Shown here one piece after another: positions 27,901 through 33,455 of a stretch of 64,000 bases of DNA. Origin of the DNA: Ophiura sarsii. Its lineage: Eukaryota > Echinodermata > Ophiuroidea > Amphilepidida > Ophiuridae. Within the stretch, counting starts at the first letter, position 1. Every line of letters begins with the position of its first letter. Both the position numbers and the translations under genes were made by a program. The stretch is from positions 38,466,553 to 38,530,552 of the forward strand of contig CM069457.1 of NCBI GenBank assembly GCA_035610835.1. Direction: 5' to 3'. Under the pieces are notes generated by a model. It was not told the DNA's origin, did no database searches, and saw only the letters and a list, made by a program, of their open reading frames with translations.

Positions 27901-30900
27901 TTTAGGCGGGGTATGCATGTCGGATGATAGCATCTTGTTCGCGGTGTAACATTTAATCCACGTGGTTTTGTGCATGGAAATGCTGAAAATCATTTTCTTC
28001 TTCTTCAGTTTAACCAATCATGGGATACTACTTTCAAGGCTAATTACCAATATTGACATAACTTGTGAAAAGTACCTGTTCATTTATTTAAACTGCACTC
28101 GAGTAATTAAGTATTAACACTTCCAACGCCGCAGGCATCTGCAGACGACATTCCAAAATTTCACAAAATGTTTCAAAAATGATGAAAATTAATGAATTAT
28201 ATCACCATATTTGGAATCACCATGAGAAATGCATTGAAGTAAGTACAAAAATGCCTAGTATTGGTTCTGTAATCCTTGCGATAAGACATTAAAAGTTGAG
28301 GAAGGTTTCTGAAAAAAAATCTGATTTGTATAATATGGTAAAACAAATAGCCGCGTTGAAAGTGTTAAGATTATAGATAATATCGTATTGATCGATTGAT
28401 AATTTCATGTCAGCGTATTGATTCATATTTCTGGTTATAAAACCACACTGCATACGTTTGTTAGTGCGATTGTCTGTAGGTCCGCGCGCAACATGCTGTA
28501 AGCCGGTATGGACGCCTCGCCTCTCTCAGTTCGGACCAATGTCTTGTTAGGGAAGCCTTCGAAAAATCCATTGCAAATAAATCTATATAGACTCGTAGTT
28601 AAAGGCATATTATGTGATCTTTTCCAAGTAGCGCCCTCTATCATTGATTTTTACTATGAAAGCAGATTTTCTTGCAGATTTGCATTTTTGATCATAAATC
28701 ATACAGATCTTCCAAGTAACAGATCGATACGATCCCTAATTACTTCAAAATCATGGTTTGAAAAAGAAAATAGATTGTACCGCTTCGGTACAATATATTT
28801 TTCAAATTTTACTCTAAATTCACTCTAAAAACATGATTTTGAGGTAGGAATCGTATCGCTCTGTAACTTCGAATATATTTATGATTTATGCTCAGAAAAG
28901 TAAATCTGCAAGAAAATCTGCTTCCATTTTTTTCTCTCGAGGATTGAGGGTGTCCCCTGAGTGGAAAAGATCACATTATATACCTTTCATCATACCAAGA
29001 AGATAATTTATTTATTTAAACCAAAGATGTTGGATCTATGGCATATTGATGATCAGTATGAGTCAATATAGTAAATGAACTGTTTAGTCATATCAAATAG
29101 CTTTTATGTTAGGGATTTCCCTATTTGTTATTGTAATTAAGAAGTTGGGCTAATTAGCTCATTACATATTTAAACTCTTTTATCTGAATAAAGTACGCGA
29201 TAACTATCGTAGACATACCTCTCTGATGTGGCTGATAGTTTCATTATCTCCTGGCTCTAAGCCCTCAGCGGATGAAGAATTATTATCACTGCTTAGCCAC
29301 TTCGTCCAACGAGTTTTATGCCGATCTGCCACGAATTCTATATGAAAGAACAATACACAGGATAGGAGCTAAGATCCCATATTTCGTACAAGAATTCCAA
29401 TTGGTCAATCACATGATATAATCATACTGATAACCAATTTTAATTTTGCTTACACATATTTTATGCTAATCTTTTTGAAAATTGTAATTATTCTAACCAT
29501 GTCTCTGATTGGCACAATATTTGTCACATCCTAAATTCCAACCAATCGGCAGGTAGTTCTAATGGGGTTAACAATAAAAGAGACAGTTATTTTGGACGTC
29601 ATCAAAATACCAATAATCCCTATAGTGATATACCATAACATTGTTTAATTTGCTGGTTGCTAGCACTTGGTAAGTCACTAAAATCACATGCCGCGTGTTC
29701 CTCACATTCAATTCATGTGATGTTTTTTAAGTTGTGCACAACATTAATAATGTTCATAAGAAGTTATACCAATATGAAATCAAAAAGAATTATTGTTGAG
29801 AACCTTTTTCTCTCTCCTGCTTCTTCCCCTTAGTCGCATTGCATCCTTGACACTATTCCGCTCATTATAACTACGCTTTCATACGAAAGTGCAGTTTTAC
29901 AGTTCGGGAAACTTTCGTCTGTATTTTGGCAAAACAGATAGCTGTTATTGTAAGTTTGGTACCAAAATAGTGCTATATACAAACAAGTTGATATTTTTAT
30001 ACTGCGAAATATTTAACGTGGGATATAAAGTGTTGGAAAGGTTTCGAAACTTTTCGGAAATCCTGTATCATCCTTGTAAAACATGTAAAATGTAAATGAT
30101 CCTGTTTGCTGTATCGTCCCGATAGGATCACCTACCTCGTAAACAAACACCAGGCGTTGATATAGTTTGCAATGGAGAAATCTGACAAAGAAAAAGAACC
30201 AAAACTCAACAGTTATTGCTAACATGTTTTGATTGATTTGCATTTAAACTACATTGGTATTGATGATTGACGCAACTATTTGGCATCTTTTCGTACCAAA
30301 TCAGTAGCGATTGAAACAATTTATAACTGTTAACACTTTCAACGCGGCAGGCGTCTGCAGACGATAATCCAAAATGTCACAAAATGTTTAACAAATGTCA
30401 ACCTTATTGAATTTCATTACCATATTTGAAATCACAATGAGAAATGCATTGAAATAAGTACAAACATACCTAGTATTGGTTCAGTAATCTTTGAGATAGA
30501 CTTTGACACTTGGTAAAGGTTTCTGAACAAATCTGTTTTATAAATGGTTAACTCCTTGGTAAAACTAATTGCCGCGTTGAAAGTGTTAAGGAAAAAAGCA
30601 TTTCATTTTGTATTCTAAATTTATATGTACATGATTAACAAAGAGGTTGCTAATCAATTTAACACTTTCTTTACCGGAATCGCTGCTAAACTCGTTGATA
30701 AGCTGCCTAAGCCAAGTGGTCTTTATGATGTTAATTCGGACAGGTTCAAGAGTTACTACAGACATATTGAGCCTGGATCCTTTTAGCTCCAAGAGGTTGG
30801 GGAGGATTTTGTTCAAGATGAGTCAAACAATCTGAACATCATCAAGAGTACAGGCTTGGATAGCTTATCAGCCCGTTTTCTTAACAATGCAGCTGCGATA

Positions 30901-33360
30901 ATAAAGACTCCTATCACATCGATTATAAATCTCTCTATCAGGACTGAAGTGTTCCCATGTAAAATGAAAGTTGCTAAGGTCAAACCATTATACAAAAGAA
31001 GAATAGATTGGAAGTTGCCAATTACAGACCTGTTAGCATTCTGTCTGTGGCCTCTAAAATCTTGGAGAAAGTAATGTTTGTTCAACTAAACAAGTATCTC
31101 ACTGAAAATAACATCTTGTATCAGTTCCAATCAGGTTTTAGAGGTAACTACTCTACAGATACTTGTCTAATCTACCTTCAAGATCACATCAAAAATCAAT
31201 TAAGTGCTGGTATGTATACTGGTATGGTGCTGCTTGACATCCAGAAAGCATTTGACAGTGTCCACCACTCTATCTTATTAAAGAAGCTTACAGCTTTGGG
31301 TGCGAGCTCCACAAAATGGTTTGAGTCTTATCTGAGTTGTAGATCTCAGATTGTCAATGTTAATGGATCTGATTCCTTTGTTATGTTAACGATATGCCCA
31401 GCTGTGTTGATTGTCCGTTACTTTAGTATGCAGATGACAGTGCCTTAATTGTGACTGACAAAGATCCTGTTAAAATTGGGCATCAACTCAGCAAATATCT
31501 TAGTAGTTGTAACAAATGGCTCATTGATAATAAGCTCTCTCTCCACATGGGTAAAACGGAACTCATTCTTTTTGGCACAAAACGTAAGTTGTGAGGACAA
31601 ACAATTCATGCTACCCCTTCTGTCAACACCATCGATCAATTTTTGAATGGTGAAGAAATGACTCTAAGTATCATCAATAAAGTTAATTCTAGACTAAAGT
31701 TTTTATACAGACAGGCTCAGTTTCTGGATCAAAATATCAAGAAAATATTGTGTACAGCTTTTGTTCTTTGTTTGTTCGATTATTCTATTTCATCTTGGTA
31801 TGGGGTATCCAAAAGCAAATGAGTAAAAGCTTGCAAGTTGCTCAAAACAAGGTTATAAGATTCATTCTATATAAATAAAGATTCCAGATACCATGTATGT
31901 GTAAATGATTTTAAAACTCTTACTTTTTTGAATATCCACAACAGAGCCAAACAACTCAGGTTAAACCACGTTTTTGATATTTTTAATGAAGTTGGTCCAG
32001 AATATTTTAGGTCTCATTTTACAAAAATTTCAAGTGTGCATCAATACAGTACTAGAAACAGTGTGCAAAATGTTCAAGTTCCCAAATCCACCACCACCAT
32101 TTCTGGCTCTTTTTTATTATAATGCCATTAAGGATTGGGCTAGCTTACCATGTGCAATCAAATCTATTCCTTCTAAGGCAATTTTTAAGAAATCTGTAAA
32201 AACGCATCATCTTAACTAAATCAATTGTTAATAGTTTATAATATTTTAATATTTAGTATCAATTTTAAATATGTATACAATGTCTGTTGATGTACTTATT
32301 GTGTCATTTGATGTTATTTGTAGTATTTTTGTTTTCCTTAGGACCCCTTCGGAAATAAGCCTTCGGGCTTAAAGGGTTATCCTGCTTGTATCTCCCCCAA
32401 TTTTGTAATTTTAAGTGTAGCTTAAGATTCTTTATAGTTATTATCATTGTCATTGTTATATATATGTGGAGATACCGAAATAAAACAAATCAAATCAAAT
32501 CAAATCAAATCAAATACAAACTTGTAATAACTTTCACAAATGTACACGTCGTTATGCTTAGCATTACATGCTCTACCGCTTTGTACAGTAAGCCTCTATA
32601 CATTTTGACGACACTCTTGGGATACGTCACTATGTGATGAAACCGCCGATAAACTTATGAAGTATTCTAGAATATTATGAGCAATTGCTAAAAATCAAGG
32701 CTGTTCAAAGGTGCGGAATAACATGGCAGAACCATGCGCGTTGGGCTGCGCCATCATATGCCTAATTGTGGATCCAAAAATACGACATTCGTCAAGAAAA
32801 CTACTCCTCCCACTTCCATTGTAATTTGTTGACTATATCGATTTATGTCAGTGAAACCAACGGGCGACGACGTGAAGCGATCTAATCGTCTTGAGTAAAC
32901 TCTATCGGTCTACACCAAGTGTTTGTGTATCGTTGTTCATTTTATACAGACAAATACATACTTCTGTTTGACTCAGGCTTCCGTGCATCGAATCTGACAT
33001 GTAAGTAGCACCGCTTAAAAATAGCACTAAACTATGAGAAAATAGTAATGTCTCTTTGACCATTCAATGGATTTCTTTACTCAAGAAAACGTTGTGCTCC
33101 CACGGTTGAAGCCTATTTTCAGACTGCTAACAGTAAAATATATACACGAGGTAAACATCTTCCCTAGTAAACAAAATAGAACAAAGGGACAAATAACATG
33201 AACAATTAAACAAAAAAGAAAATAGAAAAAAGGGGAGAGAAGTCAAGTTAAACGACTTACCAGCAATAGATGGATAATAAAACCGAGATGTCTGTAACAA
33301 AGATCCATCGTTTTGATAATTTGAAGAAACAAAATGAATGATCACTGGCATCAACACCAT
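840..33360 (-). CDS. Polycystin-1/REJ-like multidomain receptor, 5' part of gene (21 exons, runs off left edge)
   Basis: Predicted large extracellular receptor of the polycystin-1 / receptor-for-egg-jelly group. Twenty-one exons on the minus strand join with matching phases into about 1,695 codons without a stop. Order by predicted residue: hydrophobic start (1-15), WxxW domain (about 57-165), LamG-like domain (about 178-416), Methyltransf_FA domain (about 417-568), WSC domain (about 569-655), PKD repeat (about 670-735), linker with REJ-like strands (740-852), cysteine-rich insert (853-915), PKD repeats (1067-1410), REJ region (from about 1450). Known relatives carry GPS, PLAT and multiple membrane helices after REJ; none are in the window. 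Known roles in the family are ciliary mechanosensing/cell adhesion and, in sea urchin sperm, egg-jelly binding; which applies here is unknown. The exact domain combination is one I do not recognise from any named protein. Introns are filled with transposons. Confidence 0.85.
1098..1304. mobile_element. Family A MITE (TTAA target), copy 1
   Basis: Type copy of the commonest element in the window. It begins TTAACACTTTC and ends GAAACTGTTAA, with inverted termini around CACTTTCNNCGCGGC and a subterminal CTGCAGACGACATTCC block. The duplicated TTAA and a C-A-C start suggest mobilisation by a piggyBac-type transposase (inference). About 200-260 bp, no coding capacity. Confidence 0.8.
1598..2509 (-). 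CDS. Exon 20, end of PKD repeat and entry into REJ region
   Basis: Residues 1344-1647. Begins PGVHGIYAYTFNVFV (end of a PKD strand), then a second repeat with SLMITYGDGTNSALFGC and MYQTNGTFYVTVYGWNLVSE, then a REJ-type stretch with RCLVDTIQRTWEI and LFRFTHRVDVRFTN and a closing LLSIDPDQEAVDTQ, the S-[IV]-D-P-D motif typical of REJ. Acceptor ATTACAG, donor CAA|GTAAGT, phase 0 in and out. An alternative acceptor at 2565 would add 55 nt and change phase. Confidence 0.85.
3177..3257 (-). pseudogene. Cryptic PKD-like exon, out of phase with the gene model
   Basis: An open segment with a strong T-rich TTCTAG acceptor and a GTATAC donor that encodes FVTVFSETGHFYVPALNN, very like the last strands of a PKD repeat. 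It would need phase 2 on both sides, whereas exons 19 and 20 join in phase 0, so it cannot sit in the chain as modelled. It is best read as an exon relic or an exon of an unmodelled isoform. A family A MITE lies directly upstream of the acceptor. Confidence 0.4.
3300..3549. mobile_element. Family A MITE, copy 2
   Basis: TIRs CACTTTCCACGCGGC and GCCGCGTGGAAAGTG are intact. TTAA is present on the left only. Confidence 0.8.
3761..3856. repeat. Tandem duplication, about 45-48 bp x2
   Basis: The block starting CTCAATGGGCGTTGCAATAC and ending TTGCACACGAGAAT occurs twice in a row with a short indel. Confidence 0.85.
3967..4061 (-). CDS. Exon 19, start of PKD repeat
   Basis: Residues 1312-1343. Acceptor CTTATAG, donor CAG|GTAAGC, phase 1 in and 0 out. 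Only one frame is open. It ends STVIHQFLQ, which continues across the splice into exon 20 as the H-x-F-x-x-P-G-V-x-x-x-Y strand of a PKD repeat. Confidence 0.75.
4369..4593. mobile_element. Family B palindromic MITE, copy 1
   Basis: Inverted termini ACACACAGAAAACACTATGT, perfect on both sides, flanked by TA. The interior is rich in TTTACAT/ATGTAAA. A second copy lies near 58 kb. TA flanks fit a Tc1/mariner-type target but no transposase is present. Confidence 0.85.
5011..5271. repeat. Imperfect palindrome with reiterated GAGTGGAAA
   Basis: The left and right halves are inverted copies (ACTCTNTAATGTA termini, an AAACGCAGNACAAC block in each arm). The word AGTGNAAA or its complement recurs about ten times. 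Probably a foldback or MITE element. Confidence 0.6.
5339..5498 (-). CDS. Exon 18, extracellular region
   Basis: Residues 1259-1311. Acceptor TTCCAG, donor CAG|GTGAGA, phase 0 in and 1 out. Encodes NHSCIPMYKPSSVLG and FPVDLPVYFVNTID, interdomain sequence resembling the start of the next PKD repeat. Confidence 0.75.
5745..5976. mobile_element. Family A MITE, copy 3
   Basis: TIRs CACTTTTCACGCGGC and GCGACGTGAAAAGTG; the TTAA flanks have decayed. Ends 25 bp before exon 17. Confidence 0.75.
6001..6233 (-). CDS. Exon 17, PKD-like repeat
   Basis: Residues 1181-1258. Ends with MNFDLPGHYDILVTISNELS, matching the F-x-x-x-G-x-Y-x-[IV]-x-V-x-x-x-N-x-[LV]-S strand of a PKD repeat; the GDG turn is replaced by SSNDTSS. 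Acceptor TTGTCTAG, donor GAG|GTGAGT, phase 1 in and 0 out. It is followed immediately by a family A MITE. Confidence 0.83.
6275..6765. mobile_element. Large inverted repeat, arms about 230 bp
   Basis: The sequence from about 6275 to 6500 is repeated inverted from about 6555 to 6765 around a spacer of about 50 bp. Matching blocks in both arms include GAGGTGTC, TGTGCATTA, TATATAGAAC, CAACATGCAAT and CGGCGATCG. About 80% identity by eye. It lies in the intron between exons 17 and 16; open frames across it are a side effect. Confidence 0.75.
6841..7038 (-). CDS. Exon 16, second half of PKD repeat
   Basis: Residues 1115-1180. Reads DELTHLYRDVSDNQIINVTA then WNDWGNTTATVDVEVIHP, the classic end of a PKD repeat (T-H-x-Y-x...V-T-[AV]-x-N-x-x-G). 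Acceptor AATACAG, donor CCAG|GTATAT, phase 1 in and out. Confidence 0.85.
7094..7461. mobile_element. Palindromic MITE, 368 bp
   Basis: Termini ATGAGTGGCCATAGTATAAA are inverted at both ends, followed by ACGTGTA(A)G blocks and repeated TTAGACGTCTAA palindromes. Confidence 0.8.
7969..8052 (-). CDS. Possible cassette exon (15b) with PKD-like sequence
   Basis: An 84-nt segment in the intron after exon 15, with an AG acceptor (TTATAG), a GTGAGA donor and phase 1 on both sides, so it could be included or skipped without a frame change. It encodes YEFNTGTVSLCVFTESF, resembling the Y-x-F-x-x-x-G-x-[YV]-x-[VL]-x-V-x-x-x-[FN] strand of a PKD repeat. Inclusion would give the repeat a second copy of that strand. 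It may be an alternative exon or an exon relic. Confidence 0.35.
8146..8289 (-). CDS. Exon 15, first half of a PKD repeat
   Basis: Residues 1067-1114. Contains VSVSYTCDWGDGVSET, the W-G-D-G turn of a PKD repeat. The donor AAG|GTAACG joined to exon 16 gives a complete repeat, which is why it was preferred although the reading frame stays open through the intron to 7919. Acceptor TTTTGCAG, phase 1 in and out. Confidence 0.78.
8404..8674. mobile_element. Family D MITE, complete copy
   Basis: Termini CGTGTGAGATTNTGGCC and GGCCAGAATCTCACACATG are inverted, followed inside by TAGCTGCTCCTGGAGCAGC and its partner. A truncated copy lies at about 20.66 kb. Confidence 0.8.
8699..9341 (-). CDS. Exon 14, cysteine-rich insert followed by PKD-like region
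   Basis: Residues 853-1066. Two short cysteine repeats open it (CDSFPRTIYCHVTNTC...C and CQDNEVFCLETAECV...C), both of form C-x(4-6)-[FY]-C-x(4)-x-C-x(5-10)-C, a type seen between PKD repeats in invertebrate polycystin-1 relatives. A serine/proline linker separates them. The remainder (VITMKVKAKALGYNYL, RRYFLRGILSDPVVTRFNVTM) is beta-rich and unassigned. Acceptor TTGACAG, donor CAG|GTAAGG, phase 0 in and 1 out. Confidence 0.85.
9345..10300. other. Intron, nothing recognised
   Basis: Between exon 14 and a family A MITE. No supported exon or repeat seen. Confidence 0.4.
10309..10546. mobile_element. Family A MITE, copy 4
   Basis: Flanked by TTAA on both sides, TTAACACCTTCCACTCGGC at the left. 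A 17-bp direct duplication of CCTGCAGGGAGTGTGCATTT follows on its right. Confidence 0.8.
10712..10866 (-). CDS. Exon 13, REJ/PKD-like strand exon with GC donor
   Basis: Residues 801-852. Reads TIILPSAEVKERGYLVALEVFVYGD, a pattern like the I-x-[IL]-P-x-x-x-[LV]-x-x-G-x-Y-x-[VL]-x-[LV]-x-[VA] strand pair of REJ modules. Acceptor GCGATAG; the only donor that keeps the frame into exon 14 is CAG|GCAAGT, a classic GC-AG intron site. Phase 1 in and 0 out. Confidence 0.7.
10911..11534. mobile_element. 624-bp TTAA-flanked palindrome (foldback element)
   Basis: Two arms (10911-11204 and 11222-11534) are near-perfect inverted copies around a 17-bp spacer. Both ends are TTAAGGGGG followed by TGTGC-CCTTC. 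The inner arms (to the GAGACCA/TGGTCTC junction) are almost identical, so the transcript of the polycystin-like gene would fold into a hairpin of about 290 bp. Confidence 0.9.
11614..11679. repeat. 31-bp tandem repeat x2
   Basis: GCAAAATTATGNCCGCCACC followed by ATCGGAAATTGGA, two adjacent copies, next to a G-run. Confidence 0.85.
12100..13315. mobile_element. Composite 1.2-kb foldback with nested palindromes
   Basis: Outer arms share GGAAAAAGTGTA, GATCCCAGA and CACTCTCAGAACA. Several CCAGTATCGACCGATACTGG palindromes lie in both arms. Inside come tandem GTTGGTTAAAA words (left) and TTTTAACCAAC words (right). The core 12607-12846 is a separate perfect palindrome beginning TTTAGACCACGTCAGAATTT and holding a duplicated CATTGGCGCTCTTCAATTGG. 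Confidence 0.8.
13327..13458. mobile_element. Family C MITE, copy 1
   Basis: GCTCAGCA...CAACGCT at the left and GGAGTATGCTGAGCGC at the right, with GAGCTACTACGCATGTGTGAG inside. Confidence 0.65.
13495..13678 (-). CDS. Exon 12, extracellular linker with PKD/REJ-like strands
   Basis: Residues 740-800. Acceptor TTCAATAG, donor GGAT|GTGAGT, phase 0 in and 1 out. Encodes LTCPELIPTIDMHSECKIRV and LSGSDMDIDIML, with the S-G-[ST]-[DN]-[ML]-x-[IV] strand seen at the start of PKD repeats. No GDG turn follows, so it is a degenerate repeat or linker. Confidence 0.72.
14116..14268. mobile_element. Family C MITE, copy 2
   Basis: Same order of blocks as copy 1: GCTCAGCAGACTCCACAACG, GAGCTACTACGAATGTGTGAG, GGAGTATGCTCAGCGC. 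Confidence 0.65.
14453..14964 (-). CDS. Exon 11, WSC domain and first PKD repeat
   Basis: Residues 569-739. The first 90 residues have the WSC cysteine spacing: YIPEHLTLSVCNELC, SYCYCRR-like pair (ATSCYCRR), CAVACAGDINENCGTSS, as in the C-x-x-x-C-x-G...C-G-[GT] pattern of polycystin-1 and yeast Wsc proteins. Then a PKD repeat: SIDYGDGTPVRS and YALPGTYVVTAYSFIQNE, with the GDG turn and the Y-x-x-x-G-x-Y-x-V strand. Acceptor GACGCAG, donor GAG|GTGAGT, phase 1 in, 0 out. WSC next to PKD is the arrangement in vertebrate polycystin-1. Confidence 0.9.
15291..15554 (-). CDS. Exon 10, second half of Methyltransf_FA domain
   Basis: Residues 481-568. Starts VIGGWNNTMSIIR, the strongly conserved [IV]-G-G-W-x-N-x-x-S-x-[IV]-R motif of the family, followed by LNPDEYRHFFIFFENGFILV and VRHVGILSGWGSSADWIF, the expected F-[WI]-[IV]-x-[WF]-x-x-G-x-[IL] and [IV]-G-[IV]-x-[ST]-G-[WY]-G strands. 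Acceptor CTTGCAG, donor ATG|GTAAGA, phase 1 in and out. Confidence 0.88.
15840..15962. repeat. Short palindrome, arms about 50 bp
   Basis: CTATTTTCC..GGTACT..GCTACAGGCCTACCACCCC is repeated inverted after CTCACCCTCCGGGTT. Confidence 0.75.
16051..16260. mobile_element. Family A MITE, copy 5 (3' end lost)
   Basis: Starts TTAATACTTTCCAAGCGGC; the far TIR is missing. Confidence 0.7.
16380..16690. repeat. Degenerate tandem repeat, about 60-bp unit
   Basis: Five or so diverged units of the form CTTAAAGAATACCAAATTACGT...CCTATTCCAACACTCC. Confidence 0.55.
16756..16846 (-). pseudogene. Decayed duplicate of exon 9 (Methyltransf_FA half-domain)
   Basis: Read on the minus strand it gives TFKVSAKW, then loses frame, and still carries the GTAAGAAT donor. 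It aligns with the 3' half of exon 9 (TFKVRAKW) over about 90 bp at roughly 75% identity. Tandem exon duplication followed by decay is the simplest explanation; a weaker third trace may lie at 16703-16755. Confidence 0.75.
16915..17106 (-). CDS. Exon 9, first half of Methyltransf_FA domain
   Basis: Residues 417-480. Contains YYWPPIPDGVTYITFKVRAK and later VTLGLSS, matching the N-terminal half of the farnesoic-acid O-methyltransferase-like family (W-P-x-x-x-[DG]-V-x-[YH]-[IF]-x-F-x-V-[KR]-A...A-x-[IL]-x-L). In animals this module is found mostly in secreted proteins and is probably a binding domain rather than an enzyme. Acceptor T(11)CAG, donor TAG|GTAAGA, phase 1 in and out. A decayed duplicate of this exon lies just downstream. 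Confidence 0.82.
17227..17668. mobile_element. MITE, about 440 bp
   Basis: Inverted termini around GATGNGATCTGTGAAAACCCG at both ends; AT-rich interior with no coding potential. Confidence 0.65.
18078..18481 (-). CDS. Exon 8, second half of LamG-like domain
   Basis: Residues 282-416. The hallmark HEWFHLIAVYKNGSLLTYIN matches the LamG pattern W-x-H-[VL]-A-x-[VT]-[YF]-x-x-G-x-L-x-[LT]-Y-[VI]-[ND], followed by MADLQIFNIALTGDQV, the usual D-[VI]-x-[IV]-[YF]-x-x-A-L-[ST]-x-x-[EQ]-[IV] ending. A T-rich tract and GACAAG acceptor, GAAA|GTAAGA donor, phase 2 in and 1 out. Confidence 0.88.
18575..18797. mobile_element. Family A MITE, copy 6
   Basis: TTAA at both ends; the right TIR is reduced to GAAAGCGTTAA. 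Confidence 0.7.
19256..19425 (-). CDS. Exon 7, LamG-like domain
   Basis: Residues 226-281. It carries five cysteines, including the DGTCFSNPDCCHDTG insert, then GITLSVWLMI, the strand that in LamG_3/concanavalin-like domains reads ...F-T-[VI]-S-x-W-x-[KR]. Acceptor CTCTCAG, donor AGG|GTAGGT, phase 0 in and 2 out. Confidence 0.75.
20393..20550 (-). CDS. Exon 6, start of LamG-like domain
   Basis: Residues 173-225. Reads VDPPSPVLRWDFSTKT and later YDIYPNIGSHYGTINAG, the opening beta strands of a laminin-G/pentraxin-like jelly roll (the L-x-W-D-F...S pattern). Acceptor AATTGCAG, donor GAG|GTAATA, phase 1 in and 0 out. Confidence 0.75.
20661..20800. mobile_element. Family D MITE, truncated copy
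   Basis: Matches the left half of the 8.4-kb copy from ACGTGTGAGATT through GAATTGGTATTTGCGAAAAAGAA to GGATATCCTA. Confidence 0.75.
20801..22099. other. Intron sequence without gene
   Basis: Part of the 7-kb intron between exons 6 and 5. The only structure seen is a diverged direct repeat: TTAAACAGGTTTCTT...TAGTTATATCAATTA at about 21945-22010 and again at 22175-22228. Confidence 0.45.
22110..22190. mobile_element. Family A MITE fragment
   Basis: Only the central part (AATTTCATTAC..TTTGGAATCA..AAATGCATTT..AGTACAAACATGCCTAG) remains. Confidence 0.6.
22776..22952. mobile_element. Family F element, half copy
   Basis: Matches one arm of the 28.6-kb palindrome (ACAATCTATTTT..CATGATTTTGAAG..GATCACATAATATGCCT) and ends at TTAA. 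Confidence 0.7.
23082..23232. mobile_element. Short TIR element, about 150 bp
   Basis: Perfect inverted termini GAGCGTGTTTCTGCTGGG at both ends. Confidence 0.75.
23340..23585 (+). mobile_element. 3' end of a LINE with (TTGAA)n tail
   Basis: Ends GAATAAATTGAATTGAATTGAAT after a GT/T-rich stretch with AAGGGTCCCC and GGGGCTCCT. The layout (short 3' UTR, then a pentanucleotide tail) parallels the LINE at 30.6-32.5 kb. No RT coding is left. Confidence 0.5.
24486..26283. mobile_element. Family H TTAA-flanked element, 1.8 kb, non-coding
   Basis: TTAAGGTCATGTTTTTTTAT at the left and its complement at the right, followed on both sides by ACTGGGTAC/GTACCCAGT. TTAA on both sides is a target-site duplication. 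The interior has no real ORF but several CACCCTGTA-like words (25401, 25611, 25901, 26071, 26091). Confidence 0.8.
24882..24958. repeat. Tandem repeat, 27-bp unit x3
   Basis: ATTAGTTAATTAAGGAATCA repeated three times inside family H. Confidence 0.85.
26359..26473. mobile_element. hAT-like MITE with poly-C core
   Basis: CAGTGGCGGATCCAG at the left, ATCCGCCACTG at the right, a typical hAT terminus. The interior is mostly a G/C homopolymer. The flanking 8-mers are not identical. Confidence 0.7.
26827..27352. mobile_element. Family G palindromic MITE
   Basis: Inverted arms of about 230 bp with the same ends as the 24-kb element (CTCAACAAAAGAAAGTCATA). The centre holds an unrelated GC-rich segment (GACGCACTTGAATGGCC). 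Confidence 0.85.
27510..27729 (-). CDS. Exon 5, second half of WxxW domain
   Basis: Residues 100-172. It carries the conserved C-terminal half of the WxxW fold: a CPAPSVIQCR segment, GGLLCLNSDQ and CGNFEIRFKC, matching the family pattern L-C-x-N-x-x-Q followed by C-x-x-[YF]-E-V-R-[FY]-x-C. Acceptor ACCTACAG, donor AAG|GTGAGT, phase 0 in and 1 out. A 7-kb intron full of transposons separates it from exon 6. Confidence 0.85.
28114..28368. mobile_element. Family A MITE, copy 7
   Basis: TTAA on both sides, ending GCCGCGTTGAAAGTGTTAA; a good full-length copy. Confidence 0.85.
28599..28989. mobile_element. Family F palindromic element
   Basis: Starts TTAAAGGCATATTATGTGAT and ends with the complement (ATCACATTATATACCT). 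The arms meet at ATTGTACCGCTTCGGTACAAT. The left TTAA is intact, the right one reads TTCA. Confidence 0.8.
29219..29337 (-). CDS. Exon 4, first half of Mucin2-type WxxW domain
   Basis: Residues 60-99. It contains the family signature TRWTKWLSSDNN followed by an acidic/serine stretch, the position of W-T-x-W-x-x-x-D-x-P-S-G in mucin-2, CILP and related extracellular proteins. Acceptor CATATAG, donor GAG|GTATGT, phase 1 in and 0 out. The WxxW motif is intact (W-T-K-W). Confidence 0.75.
30136..30181 (-). CDS. Exon 3, linker leading into the WxxW domain
   Basis: A 46-nt exon with a pyrimidine-rich TTTGTCAG acceptor and GAG|GTAGGT donor. It encodes ISPLQTISTPGVCLR (residues 45-59); the cysteine suits the start of a WxxW domain. 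Phase 0 in, 1 out, matching both neighbours. Confidence 0.5.
30330..30589. mobile_element. Family A MITE, copy 8
   Basis: Full length with TTAA on both sides; TIRs CACTTTCAACGCGGC and GCCGCGTTGAAAGTG are perfect inverse copies. Confidence 0.88.
30600..32515 (+). pseudogene. 5'-truncated non-LTR retrotransposon (CR1/L2/Jockey-like LINE)
   Basis: The reverse transcriptase is broken by several frameshifts and stops. Readable pieces include QFNTFFTGIAAKL, YRPVSILSVASKILEKV, VLLDIQKAFDSVHHSILLKK and, in another frame, the catalytic ADDSALIV. The 3' end is a short UTR with AAGCCTTCGGGCTTAAAGGG and a (CAAAT)n tail, and no poly(A). No endonuclease part is present. It lies sense-opposed to the polycystin-like gene in the intron between exons 2 and 3. 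The exact clade is not certain from the fragments. Confidence 0.85.
32962..32993 (-). CDS. Exon 2, short linker exon
   Basis: A 32-nt exon encoding roughly DSMHGSLSQTE (residues 34-44). It is supported by an ATGTCAG acceptor, a GAA|GTATGT donor and phases (1 in, 0 out) that fit exons 1 and 3. A micro-exon this size is easy to miscall; domain content gives no extra support. Confidence 0.45.
33261..33360 (-). CDS. Exon 1, start codon and N-terminus of the polycystin-like gene
   Basis: Residues 1-33. The ATG at 33360 is the first in frame after a TGA 57 nt upstream, which is why it was chosen. The product starts MVLMPVIIHFVSS, a short hydrophobic stretch that is a weak signal peptide. The donor is CTG|GTAAGT and the exon ends in phase 1. 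The in-frame codons between the TGA and the ATG also read hydrophobic (KLFLTVVC...), so a start further upstream, on an unseen 5' exon or with a non-AUG codon, remains possible. Confidence 0.55.
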
Positions 33361-33432
33361 CGCCGCAAATGAACTACCTCGACAGACGACGGTGAGGAAT
33401 AGCTTCTTGTGTTGTCATGACTACGAGCGTAG

Positions 33433-33455
33433 AAGTCTCGAGTGACGCGAGACTT
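33433..33455. promoter_or_regulatory. 8-bp perfect hairpin just upstream of exon 1
   Basis: AAGTCTCG-AGTGACG-CGAGACTT, 73 bp upstream of the proposed ATG. Seen in the sequence; any function in the promoter or 5' UTR is conjecture. Confidence 0.3.
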
